NCBI RefSeq assembly: GCF_018918185.1
Contig: NZ_JAHLPZ010000013.1
Location: 1-59,046 of the forward strand
Direction of reading: 5' to 3'
DNA length: 59,046 nt
From: Eubacterium sp. MSJ-21
Lineage (GTDB): Bacteria > Bacillota > Clostridia > Lachnospirales > Lachnospiraceae
The position numbers and the translations under genes are program-made. How positions within the stretch are numbered: the first letter of the stretch is position 1; each line of letters opens with the position of its first letter. Below, piece by piece: positions 1 to 8,892 of the stretch. The notes under the pieces are model-generated. The model was not told the origin of the DNA and ran no database searches. It saw only the letters and a list, made by a program, of their open reading frames with translations.

Positions 1-329
1 CATATTACACATTTAAAACTATCCGAGAATCGTTGATAGGCAATCACATCATGGGATATGAGCAGCATAGCATCCCCATCCTTATCCAGCACATCCCAGC
101 AGATCGGATCCTCTGTCTCTGCATCTCCGTCCTGTTCGTAGGTTCCCATCTGCACAATATCTCCAATTTTTGCATCTTTCAGTACCACTGTTTCCAATGC
201 TTCTGTCGTAGCAGGTTCTGGTTCCTCTGTATTGGATTCCTCCGTAATTACCTCGGTTGACTCCGCCTGTTTTCCACACCCACTTAATAAAAGCATTGCA
301 AATGCGAGCATGATATACCATTTTTTCAT
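1..329 (-). CDS. DUF6273-type lipoprotein, cut by the left window edge
   Basis: The reading frame starts at ATG 329 and is still open at base 1, so only about 109 residues are seen. An AGGAG ribosome binding site lies about 9 bases upstream. The N-terminus is a lipoprotein signal (MKKWYIMLAF, then lipobox LLSGC), followed by a Thr/Glu-rich linker and the beginning of a domain (GDIVQMGTYEQDGD, then WDVLDKDGD and ISHDVIAYQRF) nearly identical to that of the gene at 1827-2675. It is therefore a recent paralogue of that gene and the last visible gene of the same leftward operon. The domain resembles DUF6273, found in secreted Firmicute proteins of unknown function. Export and lipid anchoring outside the cell membrane are inferred from the signal sequence. 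Confidence 0.85.
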   Translation of the reverse strand, partial: MKKWYIMLAFAMLLLSGCGKQAESTEVITEESNTEEPEPATTEALETVVLKDAKIGDIVQMGTYEQDGDAETEDPICWDVLDKDGDAMLLISHDVIAYQRFSDSFKCVI

Positions 330-357
330 TCTCTATAACTCCTCATACCGAATCTGT

Positions 358-822
358 CTACGTCTGTTCATTCTCTGATTTCTTCATTCCACAGTTGCAG
401 ATAAATATATGATCTGAGTTCTCCATGCCGCAATTCCGGCAAGTCCATGTTCCAACAACCGGACGTTCAGATGCTCCCTGCACTGGAGCCGGTGCTGACA
501 CCGGTTTTCTCACTCCACATGCACATATTTCCACACTGCGATCATTCGTTCTACGACACCGTGGGCATACCCACACACGACCTATAGCAATATTGCTTTT
601 CAATGCCCGCATCTGATCGGCGGCTACCATACGCTGGATCTCTACTTCATCAAATTCCAGCTCTTTCTTCTTGAAAAACAACGTTATTCCAAATCCCAAA
701 AATCCGAGCAAAAATCCAATTATGTACCATGCAGTTGGATCATATCGCTTCTTTTCCATCTCGGTACCGCACATATACGCCCAAAAAACACCTACCAAAA
801 TAATGATAATAAATTCGATCAT
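358..822 (-). CDS. Small membrane protein with two C-terminal zinc ribbons
   Basis: 154 residues. Residues 1-20 form a hydrophobic segment, a second spans about 31-50 (AWYIIGFLLGFLGFGITLFF), and the C-terminus carries two short zinc-ribbon-like motifs, CPRC with CACG and CRNC with CNCG, joined by a Pro/Ala-rich linker. The motifs should face the cytoplasm if both membrane segments hold. AGGAGG lies 8 bases before the ATG. It sits 12 bases after the preceding gene in the envelope operon. No specific function can be named; zinc-ribbon membrane proteins recur at 14424-16215 in this window. Confidence 0.8.
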   Translation of the reverse strand: MIEFIIIILVGVFWAYMCGTEMEKKRYDPTAWYIIGFLLGFLGFGITLFFKKKELEFDEVEIQRMVAADQMRALKSNIAIGRVWVCPRCRRTNDRSVEICACGVRKPVSAPAPVQGASERPVVGTWTCRNCGMENSDHIFICNCGMKKSENEQT

Positions 823-834
823 ACTTTCGTCCTC

Positions 835-1830
835 CTATTTGTAACTAATAGATTTCCATTTCCCTGTATGCCGATTCCATATTATGCGTACATCCACAGT
901 CTCTTCATATTCATAGTTATCACCATACTTCGACGATCCAACATCATAGATGATAAAATCCTCGCTGACGGCCAACGATAATATCCTCAATTTTCCATCT
1001 GGATTCACCGTGAGCAAATCTTCTTCCTCATCTGACGTCAGAGATTTGTATTTTATTGTGTATGCATGATTCTCGTCATTTTCCTTCACATAATAGACGG
1101 CATCCTGATAGATATTTATGCATTCAATATCTTCCTCTTCTTCTATCGCTGCATTCGCATCCTGCAGCCGCTTCGGAGAATGCCTGGTAACACCACTGAT
1201 CATCCAATCATAAAAAGTATCTGCGTCCAGCGCATACACATATTTCAAAACACGCATCTGATCAAAGTCGATAGGCGTGCTCCAGTCCCATTTACGCATA
1301 TCCAGATAACGCACTTCATTATGATTTGCCAGCAGCAGATAATGCTCTCGGATTCCAAACATCCGAAAAATACCATTGCCACCGGTATTTTCATAGATAA
1401 CCTGCGCACTGCTTCCATCCTTTGTTATACGATACACCCGCTGACCAATCATGATATAGAAATGCTCATCATAATAATAAAGCTTGGAATTCACGTCATA
1501 ATAGAGGGCATCTTCATCTTCAAATTCGTAAAACTCCTCATACGTTCCATCCGGGGAAAGACGATATATGACGTTATTTCCACATTTCTCTAATGTATCT
1601 TTTTTATCATAATTTCCCAGCTCCGAAGCACTTCTGTACAGATATACATAACCATCCACGACCAACGCATCCGCCTTATAGTTTCCATATTGATATTCGA
1701 TCTCTTTGTTATTGTCGAAGAAAAAGATATCCGCATGGTTTTTCTGAAATAAGATAACGACCACCAGTAACCATGCGAGTAAAACGATACTTACAACTGT
1801 AATAAGAACATATAATTTTAGTTTCTTCAT
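835..1830 (-). CDS. Membrane-anchored extracytoplasmic protein of unknown function
   Basis: 331 residues. One N-terminal membrane segment (about residues 6-28) is followed by a long extracytoplasmic part rich in Tyr, Asp and Glu. Repeated short units such as GYVYLYRSA, GQRVYRI, DAVYYVKEND and EDFIIYDVG look like blades of a beta-propeller, as in DUF5050-like proteins. The start overlaps the stop of the upstream lipoprotein gene by 4 bases, which suggests translational coupling. No catalytic motif is visible. The propeller reading is an inference from repeat spacing; a structure prediction would decide it. Confidence 0.75.
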   Translation of the reverse strand: MKKLKLYVLITVVSIVLLAWLLVVVILFQKNHADIFFFDNNKEIEYQYGNYKADALVVDGYVYLYRSASELGNYDKKDTLEKCGNNVIYRLSPDGTYEEFYEFEDEDALYYDVNSKLYYYDEHFYIMIGQRVYRITKDGSSAQVIYENTGGNGIFRMFGIREHYLLLANHNEVRYLDMRKWDWSTPIDFDQMRVLKYVYALDADTFYDWMISGVTRHSPKRLQDANAAIEEEEDIECINIYQDAVYYVKENDENHAYTIKYKSLTSDEEEDLLTVNPDGKLRILSLAVSEDFIIYDVGSSKYGDNYEYEETVDVRIIWNRHTGKWKSISYK

Positions 1831-2675
1831 TCCTGTAACGTTTGCCCCTCTCCTTTTTCATCACTTACATAGATCCACATAGCCGGACGAACACCCTGAT
1901 AGTAATCTGCCATACATTGTGAATAATACCCATCCCCCCGAATAATGGAGATCTGATTCTGTGACTTTCCGGTTGACCGCAGCATCCACGAAATCCCTTC
2001 CGTCACATCTGGAGCACTTTCCGCAAATGGTACTTTTTCACGAATGCGTTGTTGCTCTATCTCTTCGTAGCGCTGTAAAACAGCCTTGCTTGGTTTGCAT
2101 AAAAGTGCTTCTGCTTTTGGTAATTTGTGCCCATAATACTTCTCCATTTCCTTCCAGCTCAGCAGGAATATCCGATCCGTCGTATCCCCCCTTGACTCCC
2201 AGATTGACTCATCTGCTCCTGTGACATATCCTGCTATACTCGGATTCTTCAATACCGATTCCTTGATACGCGCCTGTTTTTCCTTATCAAATGCGTCCGT
2301 ATAAAACTCCTCATTCAGCCATGTCCGTATCTGGGAATCCTCCCATATCACACAATTGGGGCTGTCAGAAAACCGCTGATAGCCAATCACGTCATGCGAG
2401 ATAATCAATATTGAATCCCCGTCCTTGTCCAATACATCCCAATAGATCGGGTCCTCTGTCTCCGTATCCCCGTCCTGCTCATAGGTTCCCATCTGCACGA
2501 TATCACCAACTTCTGCACGTTTAAGCTCGACCGTCTCCAATGCTTCTGCTTCCACCGCAGCGACCGTTGTCGCCTCTGTGGATTCTACGCTTTGCTGTGC
2601 ACACCCGCTGAGCAGGCACAGGATCATAAATCCCAATACACTTGTTTTTTTCATACCTTTATTTTTCTGCCTCAT
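1827..2675 (-). CDS. DUF6273-type lipoprotein (complete copy)
   Basis: 282 residues. I chose ATG 2675 because AAGGAG lies 5 bases upstream; the internal ATG at 2654 is a weaker alternative. A signal peptide ends in the lipobox LLSGC, then an Ala/Glu/Thr linker leads to a globular domain (GDIVQMGTYEQDGD, YWDVLDKDGD, WEDSQIRTWLNEEFY, TDRIFLLSWKE) that matches the DUF6273 family pattern. The region is probably exposed on the outer face of the membrane. It overlaps the upstream gene by 17 bases and the downstream gene by 4, so the operon is tightly coupled. The left-edge gene is a paralogue. The role of the domain is unknown. Confidence 0.85.
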   Translation of the reverse strand: MRQKNKGMKKTSVLGFMILCLLSGCAQQSVESTEATTVAAVEAEALETVELKRAEVGDIVQMGTYEQDGDTETEDPIYWDVLDKDGDSILIISHDVIGYQRFSDSPNCVIWEDSQIRTWLNEEFYTDAFDKEKQARIKESVLKNPSIAGYVTGADESIWESRGDTTDRIFLLSWKEMEKYYGHKLPKAEALLCKPSKAVLQRYEEIEQQRIREKVPFAESAPDVTEGISWMLRSTGKSQNQISIIRGDGYYSQCMADYYQGVRPAMWIYVSDEKGEGQTLQE

Positions 2676-3426
2676 ACCGCTCCTTGAAATATGCAAGCAA
2701 CTCCTTATAATTCTGCATAGAATGATAGAAACGGACCGTATCTGTATATTCACTGCCGTTCCATTGGTACGCATAAGTAACTACAAAACATGCACCCGGA
2801 TTCTTGAACTTCAGAATCTTCTCAACCGGCAAAGCAAATGTTCTGAATTTTCCATTCTGCATTGTCTCCTGAAATAACGGGGTCTCACGAATCCGCTTCA
2901 ACAGAAAATCTTTTCGCTGGATCATCTTTATAGCCTTCAGCTCCATGTCCCGGCTGTCCATTGACTGCCCGACATGTGTCATATTAGGTCCCTGTGATTC
3001 CACCTGTTTCACCTTATATCCGGATAATCCGGTTGCCTCTAAGAATGCATCCCCGTTCAGATGTACGACATACGCATGGTTCGCTTTGTCTACCAGCACG
3101 GCATAAAGAACATCTGTATAAGTACGGAGCTTCCGCTTGTAAGCCGACTTGAATAGCAGACTCCCAAACATCAGCGTGAAACATACAAATCCTAGTACAG
3201 TATTCCGTTTATCGTTCTCACAATCACCGGTTATTCCCATCCACGCTGCATATGCCAGCCCGCCAATCGATGCAAGCAACAGCACCAGCCATGCCAGAAA
3301 TCCCAGAACCGACATATTCCGTATCGTTCTCGGTGGATAGCTGTACAGCTTCATCTCCTGTGTACCTACTGGTGTCTCCCGTTTACTCAGCTCCCCATTC
3401 ACATCAAATAGTTTTTCATCGCTCAT
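2659..3426 (-). CDS. Two-pass membrane protein of unknown function
   Basis: 255 residues from ATG 3426, preceded by AAAGAGGT; an in-frame ATG at 3459 has no comparable ribosome binding site. Two membrane segments lie at about residues 38-62 and 73-92, followed by a soluble cytoplasmic part (for example DVLYAVLVDKANHAYVVHL and MIQRKDFLLKRIRET). It is the first gene of the leftward envelope operon that runs to base 1. No family could be recognised. Confidence 0.75.
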   Translation of the reverse strand: MSDEKLFDVNGELSKRETPVGTQEMKLYSYPPRTIRNMSVLGFLAWLVLLLASIGGLAYAAWMGITGDCENDKRNTVLGFVCFTLMFGSLLFKSAYKRKLRTYTDVLYAVLVDKANHAYVVHLNGDAFLEATGLSGYKVKQVESQGPNMTHVGQSMDSRDMELKAIKMIQRKDFLLKRIRETPLFQETMQNGKFRTFALPVEKILKFKNPGACFVVTYAYQWNGSEYTDTVRFYHSMQNYKELLAYFKERYEAEK

Positions 3427-3630
3427 TTTGTTACCTCTTTCTACTGTAATTTTCTTCATTCTACCGTCTGCATAACAGTTTTTCGATTCATTTTCCGCGA
3501 ATCGAAGATTTTATCCGTCAACCTCAAGTTTTGCATGAATCCCTGTTTATTACAATTCATCTGTCCGTTTTTGCATAATCAGATGCAATTTTTGCATGAC
3601 CGCATATATGCGTGCATTTTCCTCTTCACC
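3427..3630. other. Intergenic space upstream of the envelope operon
   Basis: About 200 bases without a gene. It holds an inverted repeat TTCGATTC / GAATCGAA (3482-3507) that could be an operator for the leftward operon. I could not find a convincing pair of promoter hexamers. Confidence 0.3.
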
Positions 3631-3659
3631 ATAACAAAAAAGAGGTGCTCTGCACCTCT
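3631..3659 (-). terminator. Rho-independent terminator of the GntR gene
   Basis: A perfect 8-bp stem AGAGGTGC / GCACCTCT (3641-3659) is followed on the minus strand by a run of six T. It lies about 20 bases after the stop of the GntR-family gene. Confidence 0.85.
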
Positions 3660-3678
3660 CTCTTGTTTTTCTGTTTAC

Positions 3679-4347
3679 TTATACTTCTTTCTGCAAATTC
3701 CGTATCACGATCTGCTCCTGATTATAGATATGTTCTTTCATGATTTTTTGTGCTGTCTCAACATCACCCTTCAAAATCGCTTCTGTAATCTGGTCATGCT
3801 CCCGGATCAGATTCTCATGATACGAAAAATCCTTAACATATTCAAACCGGTATCGATACACCTGTTCCCGCAGATTCATCGCGATCGTGATCAGCTTCTG
3901 GTTCTTCGACGCACGGTAGATTGTGTTATGAAAACGCTCATCACCCTCCACAATTGCCTGCACATTTCCTGATTTGACCGCTTCACGAAATGCCACGCAT
4001 GCCTGTTTTATTTTTGTTTTATCATTCTCATCCAACCGCTCGCATGCAAGCTTGACTGATAATGAATCAATCGCCAGACGCACCTCCAGCGCATCCTTTA
4101 AATCACGCACCGTAATCTTCGCAACCTCCGCACCTTTCCGCGGAATCATAACAACCAGACCTTCCAGCTCCAGCATCCGGATTGCCTCACGTACCGGTGT
4201 CCGGCTGACACCAAGCTTGTTCGCCAGTGTAACCTCCATCAGACGTTCTCCCGGTTGCAATTCTCCCTGTATGATTGCCTTGCGCAATGTATGAAATACA
4301 ACCTCCCGAAGCGGAAGATACTCATCGATATTCATATCTAGCTTCAT
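3679..4347 (-). CDS. GntR family transcriptional regulator, FCD subfamily
   Basis: 222 residues, usual for FadR/FCD-type regulators. The N-terminal winged helix covers about residues 12-75 (LRKAIIQGELQPGERL, VSRTPVREAIRMLELEG, then the wing GLVVMIPRKGAEV). The remainder is an all-helical FCD ligand domain, with His in ERFHNTIY and REHDQITEAIL as expected for metal or ligand contacts. AAGGAGGT lies 6 bases before the ATG. It is downstream of ispE on the same strand. The effector cannot be told from sequence; FCD regulators usually sense small carboxylates. Confidence 0.93.
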   Translation of the reverse strand: MKLDMNIDEYLPLREVVFHTLRKAIIQGELQPGERLMEVTLANKLGVSRTPVREAIRMLELEGLVVMIPRKGAEVAKITVRDLKDALEVRLAIDSLSVKLACERLDENDKTKIKQACVAFREAVKSGNVQAIVEGDERFHNTIYRASKNQKLITIAMNLREQVYRYRFEYVKDFSYHENLIREHDQITEAILKGDVETAQKIMKEHIYNQEQIVIRNLQKEV

Positions 4348-4568
4348 ATCTGCTACCTCCTTGCCATCCTGTCAAAACTTATCCATTCAGAGATCCATTA
4401 CCTTCTTCGTTCCCCATATACATCATAAATAATTATATCTTTTTCGTGTATACAATATACATTACTATGCATAGACAAATATTTCAAGCATATTTTTCAT
4501 TTCTACCAGAGTATTTTTTTCAAAAAAATTCTTGTCTCTCACAATTCTACAAGAATCCACAATTAACT

Positions 4569-5435
4569 CTAACACGGCTGTGTTACATACACCTCAAAAA
4601 GTCCGTACTGCTGCCGGATTTTCTCCGCCGCCTGCTCTGCAATCGCTTTCTCTCTATATAAACCAAACACCGTCGGTCCGCTGCCGCTCATGATTGCATT
4701 TTCGGCACCGGATTCTTTCATCGACTGCTTGATCTCCTCGATCTGTGGATAAAGCTTCGTTGTGACTGTCTCCAGTACATTTTCCATACGGCTTGCCACA
4801 CCAGACAGATCTCCCTGCTTCAAGGCTTCTATCATACCCGCAACATCCGGGTGGTGCTGCAGTTCATTTGCATGCAGGTTTTCATATACCATCTTCGTGC
4901 TGACCGATATCGTCGGTTTCGCCACAACGACATAGCAATCCGGCAGCGGTGCCACCTCTGTCAACACCTCGCCGATGCCTTCGGAAAGCGCGGTCTTTGC
5001 CATGATACAATACGGCACATCCGCTCCGAGCTTCACACCAAGCTTCATCAATTCCTGATCACTGACATCCAGTCCATACAACTCCCGCATCGCATGAAAT
5101 GCTGCGGCACAATCTGTACTGCCACCTGCCATACCTGCTTCGACCGGAATCCGTTTCACAAGCTCAACATGGATATGCCCGGTCAGATGATAGGTCTCCC
5201 CCATCAGCACGATTGCCTTATAGATGAGATTCCGCTCATCACACGGCACAAACTCTTTGTCACACGAAAGCGTGATTGCAAGCGTATCCGCCTCTTCCAT
5301 CGTAAATGTCAATGTATCATACAAGCTAAGGTTCTGCATGATCATACAGACATCATGATAACCATCCTCACGCCTGCGCAGAACGTCAAGTGCCAGATTC
5401 ACCTTTGCATATGCATTTCTCGTTAACGTTTTCAT
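4569..5435 (-). CDS. ispE: 4-diphosphocytidyl-2-C-methyl-D-erythritol kinase
   Basis: 288 residues, normal for IspE. It phosphorylates CDP-methylerythritol with ATP in the MEP route to isoprenoids. GHMP-kinase motifs are visible: N-terminal AYAKVNLALDVL, the ATP loop PVEAGMAGGSTDCAAA (about residues 92-107) and the C-terminal motif MSGSGPTVFG (about 244-253). AYAKVNL contains the expected substrate-side Lys. GGGAGG lies upstream of the ATG. The next gene on the strand encodes a GntR regulator, a common pairing in Lachnospiraceae, 221 bases away. Confidence 0.97.
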   Translation of the reverse strand: MKTLTRNAYAKVNLALDVLRRREDGYHDVCMIMQNLSLYDTLTFTMEEADTLAITLSCDKEFVPCDERNLIYKAIVLMGETYHLTGHIHVELVKRIPVEAGMAGGSTDCAAAFHAMRELYGLDVSDQELMKLGVKLGADVPYCIMAKTALSEGIGEVLTEVAPLPDCYVVVAKPTISVSTKMVYENLHANELQHHPDVAGMIEALKQGDLSGVASRMENVLETVTTKLYPQIEEIKQSMKESGAENAIMSGSGPTVFGLYREKAIAEQAAEKIRQQYGLFEVYVTQPC

Positions 5436-5521
5436 CCTTGAAAGCCTCCCGTTACAAACAATCTGTTTTTATTATACCAACGCAAACGTTTCTTCACAAT
5501 CTATTTATTTTCCCATAACGG

Positions 5522-5557
5522 CAGAAATCCATGCCGCATCTGCAACATGGATTTCTG
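5522..5557. other. 12-bp stem-loop between ispE and the LysM gene
   Basis: A perfect 12-bp inverted repeat (CAGAAATCCATG, 12-base loop, CATGGATTTCTG). The T run (5560-5565) follows on the plus strand, although the preceding gene (LysM/DUF3794) is on the minus strand. It may still end that transcript or block antisense transcription; direction is uncertain. Confidence 0.5.
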
Positions 5558-5585
5558 TGGTTTTTATATTTAATTTTTGTTAAAT

Positions 5586-7136
5586 CTAAGATTTCACGAT
5601 CAGTAACCGGTCGCCCTCCGATACATAATCGGATTCCAGATTGTTCAACTGCTTGATAGCATCAATCGATGCATAATATTTTTTTGCGATACTCCACATA
5701 CTGTCTCCCTTTTGCACGACATACCCGACAATTCCCGGCTGTGCCGCCTTCTTCGCTTCATCGATTGGCAGAATCTGCAGATCCGTCATCGCCTGGCTCT
5801 CCCCCTTCGCAAATACGGAGATATTCAGATTGATCTGCGCCTTGATTTCAATTTCTTCACTGTTTAACAGGGATGCGGTAAGCTGGTCAATACACGGATG
5901 AATGCGCACCGAATCCTCCTGCGCAAGCGGTACCGTATCCGCAGTATAAGAAAATGGAATCTCCGCCTCAACACTGCTCATCGGATCATCTCCGGTTGCA
6001 ATATACAGCACACAGCATTTGACGACACCGGTAATTTCTGCGCCACTTTCCCCGACAACCACATCATCCACATCGACATCACCATACACATGGCAGATCT
6101 GCAACAGCTTTGCCTTATCTCCACCGATCTGTTTTCTGGCAGATACTTTTGCCTTCGCTGCATTGCGCAGCAGCAGGTTCTCATAGTCCATCACTTCAAA
6201 CTGTGGCACAAGCTCCGCACTTGGCGAATACACATCTGACAACATCTGACATGTACAATCCTCATACAGCTTGATATTCATATCAATATTATAATCACAG
6301 CCAAACACGCGATCTTCTCCATCTGCATCCTGCCGGATTGTGATTTCCCCCTTGCCAAGCACATAATCGACATCCAGCATCATCCCCTCCGTCGCGCCAC
6401 TGCAAGGCACCTCACGATAGAGCGACCGCACCGAGAAAATAGACTGTACCGGGAGCCGTTCCTCGCCCCCTTTATATAAAATGAAGATTTCTATCTCCCC
6501 CCGCACCAGAAGCTTCTCATCGCCCGCCTTTGTCTCCATGTTCCGAAGCGCGACACATTGCCATAAAATCTCCTGAATATTCGGTTTGTTCTGTGGGATT
6601 TCCAGCTCCTCACGCACCTTCAGTACATCACGCTTGGCGAGGACAACCTGACTATATGTAACATCCCGGTACTGACAGGCAACGCCTTCCCCCTGTTCAA
6701 TTCCGGTCGCTGCATCCATGCACATTTCCTCATACACATTGACACTTGTTCCGATCAGTCCTCGGACCTCCAGCTTGCGCGAATTGATCATGCTCACCGT
6801 CAGATCCTCCAACTGGCTGTGGCAATCCACCTGACTGGAGGAAGACACCCCATCACAATTGACAACATCTTCAAAAGGAATCTCACTCTGGAACTGACAC
6901 AGGCGCGGAATATCGCCCCCTGTCCGGTACAATACACGCACACAGACCGATCCGGTGATCCGCACCTTTCCATCCTCCGGAATCATGGATTCCAACAAAA
7001 TATGTCCTTCTTTGGCAACGATTTTTTCCATATCCCCTTTACTGTCCGGGATTGTAAAATCATCATCAACCGTTATCTGTGAATATTTGGACTGCGTCAA
7101 CACGCTTGTATGTATTTCCTTTTTCGAAAATTCCAT
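5586..7136 (-). CDS. DUF3794 repeat protein with C-terminal LysM domain
   Basis: 516 residues from ATG 7136, preceded by GGAGGGAG; an upstream ATG at 7151 has no such site. The body has repeated DUF3794 (SipL/SPOCS) units, seen as recurring stretches such as IPFEDVV, LEVRGLIGTSVNVYEE, LLVRGEIEIFILYKGG and IEIKAQINLNISVF. The last 50 residues are a LysM domain (VQKGDSMWSIAKKYYAS), which binds peptidoglycan glycans. In Clostridia the related SipL joins spore coat and cortex through SpoIVA, so a role at the spore or cell envelope is likely by family. There is no signal peptide, which fits a mother-cell coat protein. Confidence 0.88.
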   Translation of the reverse strand: MEFSKKEIHTSVLTQSKYSQITVDDDFTIPDSKGDMEKIVAKEGHILLESMIPEDGKVRITGSVCVRVLYRTGGDIPRLCQFQSEIPFEDVVNCDGVSSSSQVDCHSQLEDLTVSMINSRKLEVRGLIGTSVNVYEEMCMDAATGIEQGEGVACQYRDVTYSQVVLAKRDVLKVREELEIPQNKPNIQEILWQCVALRNMETKAGDEKLLVRGEIEIFILYKGGEERLPVQSIFSVRSLYREVPCSGATEGMMLDVDYVLGKGEITIRQDADGEDRVFGCDYNIDMNIKLYEDCTCQMLSDVYSPSAELVPQFEVMDYENLLLRNAAKAKVSARKQIGGDKAKLLQICHVYGDVDVDDVVVGESGAEITGVVKCCVLYIATGDDPMSSVEAEIPFSYTADTVPLAQEDSVRIHPCIDQLTASLLNSEEIEIKAQINLNISVFAKGESQAMTDLQILPIDEAKKAAQPGIVGYVVQKGDSMWSIAKKYYASIDAIKQLNNLESDYVSEGDRLLIVKS

Positions 7137-7244
7137 AGCTCCCTCCACCAAACTAGATTCTTACCCTCTGCTTTATATGTATTCTGATGTACTCTGAATT
7201 ATGATTATTTTATGTAAATAAATTCCTACACGCAACAACTGTAC

Positions 7245-7757
7245 TTACGATGCATTCAACACCGGCAGTTCCAGACGCGGCAATCGAATTACAATATATG
7301 GATACATCGAAGATGTCCCTGTCTGCCCGGCAGCCATATCAGGCTCTGTACCAGATGCGGCACCGGTTATCTCCCCCTTCATCTCTGCCTCCGTCTTTAG
7401 ATCGGTCTTTATGTAGATTGCACGATCCGTCTTATACAGCTCCTCCACAACCACGCACAGATTCGTGCGGTCGTGTTCCCCATACCCGACCACAATATAC
7501 AGATGATCTTTCGTCGTATAACTCATCTGGAACGCATGTAACTTCTTTTCCTCTATAATCTGCCGCAGATCATCCGGCAGCTCTGTCTCCGCACACACTG
7601 TAAATTCCAGCTCCTGTCGTTCCCGCGCTTCCTGTTTCCGACACCCGGATGACACACACGCCAGTGCAACCAAAACCATAATCATAAACTGCCTCCCGCT
7701 TCGCCCTTTATTCAACATTTTCCCATTACGATCCACCATGATCCCCCATTTCTCCAT
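7245..7757 (-). CDS. Predicted lipoprotein, possibly PrcB-like
   Basis: 170 residues if the ATG at 7757 is used; ATG 7739 is an equal alternative because neither has a good ribosome binding site. A hydrophobic segment ends in a lipobox-like SSGC near residue 39, so the mature protein is probably lipid-anchored. The C-terminal part (LYIVVGYGEHDRTNLCVVV, then YPYIVIRLPR) is reminiscent of the PrcB C-terminal domain of protease-complex subunits, but I judge this by eye only. It lies 108 bases upstream of the LysM gene on the same strand. Confidence 0.65.
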   Translation of the reverse strand: MEKWGIMVDRNGKMLNKGRSGRQFMIMVLVALACVSSGCRKQEARERQELEFTVCAETELPDDLRQIIEEKKLHAFQMSYTTKDHLYIVVGYGEHDRTNLCVVVEELYKTDRAIYIKTDLKTEAEMKGEITGAASGTEPDMAAGQTGTSSMYPYIVIRLPRLELPVLNAS

Positions 7758-7898
7758 CCGCCTTTTATCTCATATCCTTGCAAATGATAAAACGTTTCAT
7801 CTACGCAGGTTGCGCAAATGAAACTATTTTGCTAAAATATATGTGGTTTTTCCTGCCCTATGCGTAAAACCACAAATATAAATATAAGAGGCGTAATC

Positions 7899-8774
7899 AT
7901 GTCAAAAAAATTAAACCGTAACGATCCTTGCTGGTGTGGCAGCGGCAGAAAATACAAGGTCTGCCATGAAGCTTTTGATGATAGAATCGCAAAAATCGCT
8001 CATCAGGGACATATCGTTCCTACTCATAACTTAATCAAAAATGCAGAGCAGATTGAAAAGATCAAGGAGAGCGCAAAAATCAACATCGCCGTACTGGATG
8101 AAATTCAGAAAACAATTCACGAGGGGATGTCTACCGCAGAGATTGATAAGATCGTCTACGATATGACAACCGATATGGGTGGTATTCCTGCACCTTTAAA
8201 CTACGAAGGATTTCCATACAGTGTATGTACCTCCGTCAACGATCAGGTCTGCCACGGTTTCCCATCACCAGATGTCATCTTAAAATCCGGCGATATCATC
8301 AACGTAGACTGCTCTACCATCCTGAACGGCTACTTCTCCGATTCTTCCCGTATGTTCTGTATCGGCGATGTCAGCCCGGAGAAGAAAAAACTCGTCGATG
8401 TAACCAAAGAAGCAATGATGAAGGGACTTGAGCAGGTAAAGCCTTGGGGATTCCTCGGTGATATGGGGCAGGCTGTCCATGATTATGTATATGCAAACGG
8501 CTATTCCGTTGTCCGTGAGATCGGTGGTCACGGTGTCGGCATCGAGTTCCACGAAGAACCTTGGGTAAGCTACAACTCCAAAGCAGGTACGGAAATGCTT
8601 ATGGTACCAGGGTTCATGTTCACGATCGAGCCGATGGTCAACATGGGCAAGCCAGACATCTTCGTTGACGAAGCAAACGACTGGGAAGTTTATACCGAGG
8701 ACGGACTTCCTTCTGCACAGTGGGAGATTCAGGTACTTGTCACCGAGGATGGATACGAGATTATTTCCTACTAA
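7899..8774 (+). CDS. map: Type I methionine aminopeptidase with SEC-C zinc motif
   Basis: 291 residues from ATG 7899, which follows AAGAGGCG. It removes the initiator Met from nascent proteins. The N-terminal extension NDPCWCGSGRKYKVCH is a SEC-C zinc-binding motif, found in some Firmicute MAPs and associated with ribosome or SecB-type contacts. The catalytic pita-bread fold shows the metal ligands: NVDCS, DSSRMF, GHGVGIEFHEEP, TIEPMV and the final Glu in SAQWEIQVLVTE. It is followed by a strong terminator, so it is a single-gene unit. Confidence 0.97.
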   Translation: MSKKLNRNDPCWCGSGRKYKVCHEAFDDRIAKIAHQGHIVPTHNLIKNAEQIEKIKESAKINIAVLDEIQKTIHEGMSTAEIDKIVYDMTTDMGGIPAPLNYEGFPYSVCTSVNDQVCHGFPSPDVILKSGDIINVDCSTILNGYFSDSSRMFCIGDVSPEKKKLVDVTKEAMMKGLEQVKPWGFLGDMGQAVHDYVYANGYSVVREIGGHGVGIEFHEEPWVSYNSKAGTEMLMVPGFMFTIEPMVNMGKPDIFVDEANDWEVYTEDGLPSAQWEIQVLVTEDGYEIISY

Positions 8775-8796
8775 ATATAATGAAAAGAACACATGC

Positions 8797-8830
8797 GGCA
8801 CTGAATTCATACGTTCAGTGCCTTTTTTCC
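8797..8830 (+). terminator. Rho-independent terminator of map
   Basis: Perfect 9-bp stem GGCACTGAA / TTCAGTGCC with an 8-base loop, followed by six T. It lies 22 bases after the map stop and isolates map from the cassette downstream. Confidence 0.93.
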
Positions 8831-8874
8831 TTGTTTTACAAGAAAATAAAGTGTATACTTATGCTATAGTATAC
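8831..8874 (+). promoter_or_regulatory. Promoter of the metallopeptidase/HD cassette with overlapping operator
   Basis: TTGTTT (8831-8836), a 17-base spacer and TATACT (8854-8859) form a sigma-A-like promoter directly after the map terminator. An inverted repeat GTATACT / AGTATAC (8853-8859 and 8868-8874) overlaps the -10 box and the start point, so a bound protein would block transcription. Confidence 0.65.
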
Positions 8875-8892
8875 ATAAAATGGGGAGAGATG

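Noticed and set aside
4744-4752. A perfect DnaA box within ispE as an origin-linked site.
   Set aside because: A single 9-base match within a coding gene far from the origin is expected by chance at this AT content.
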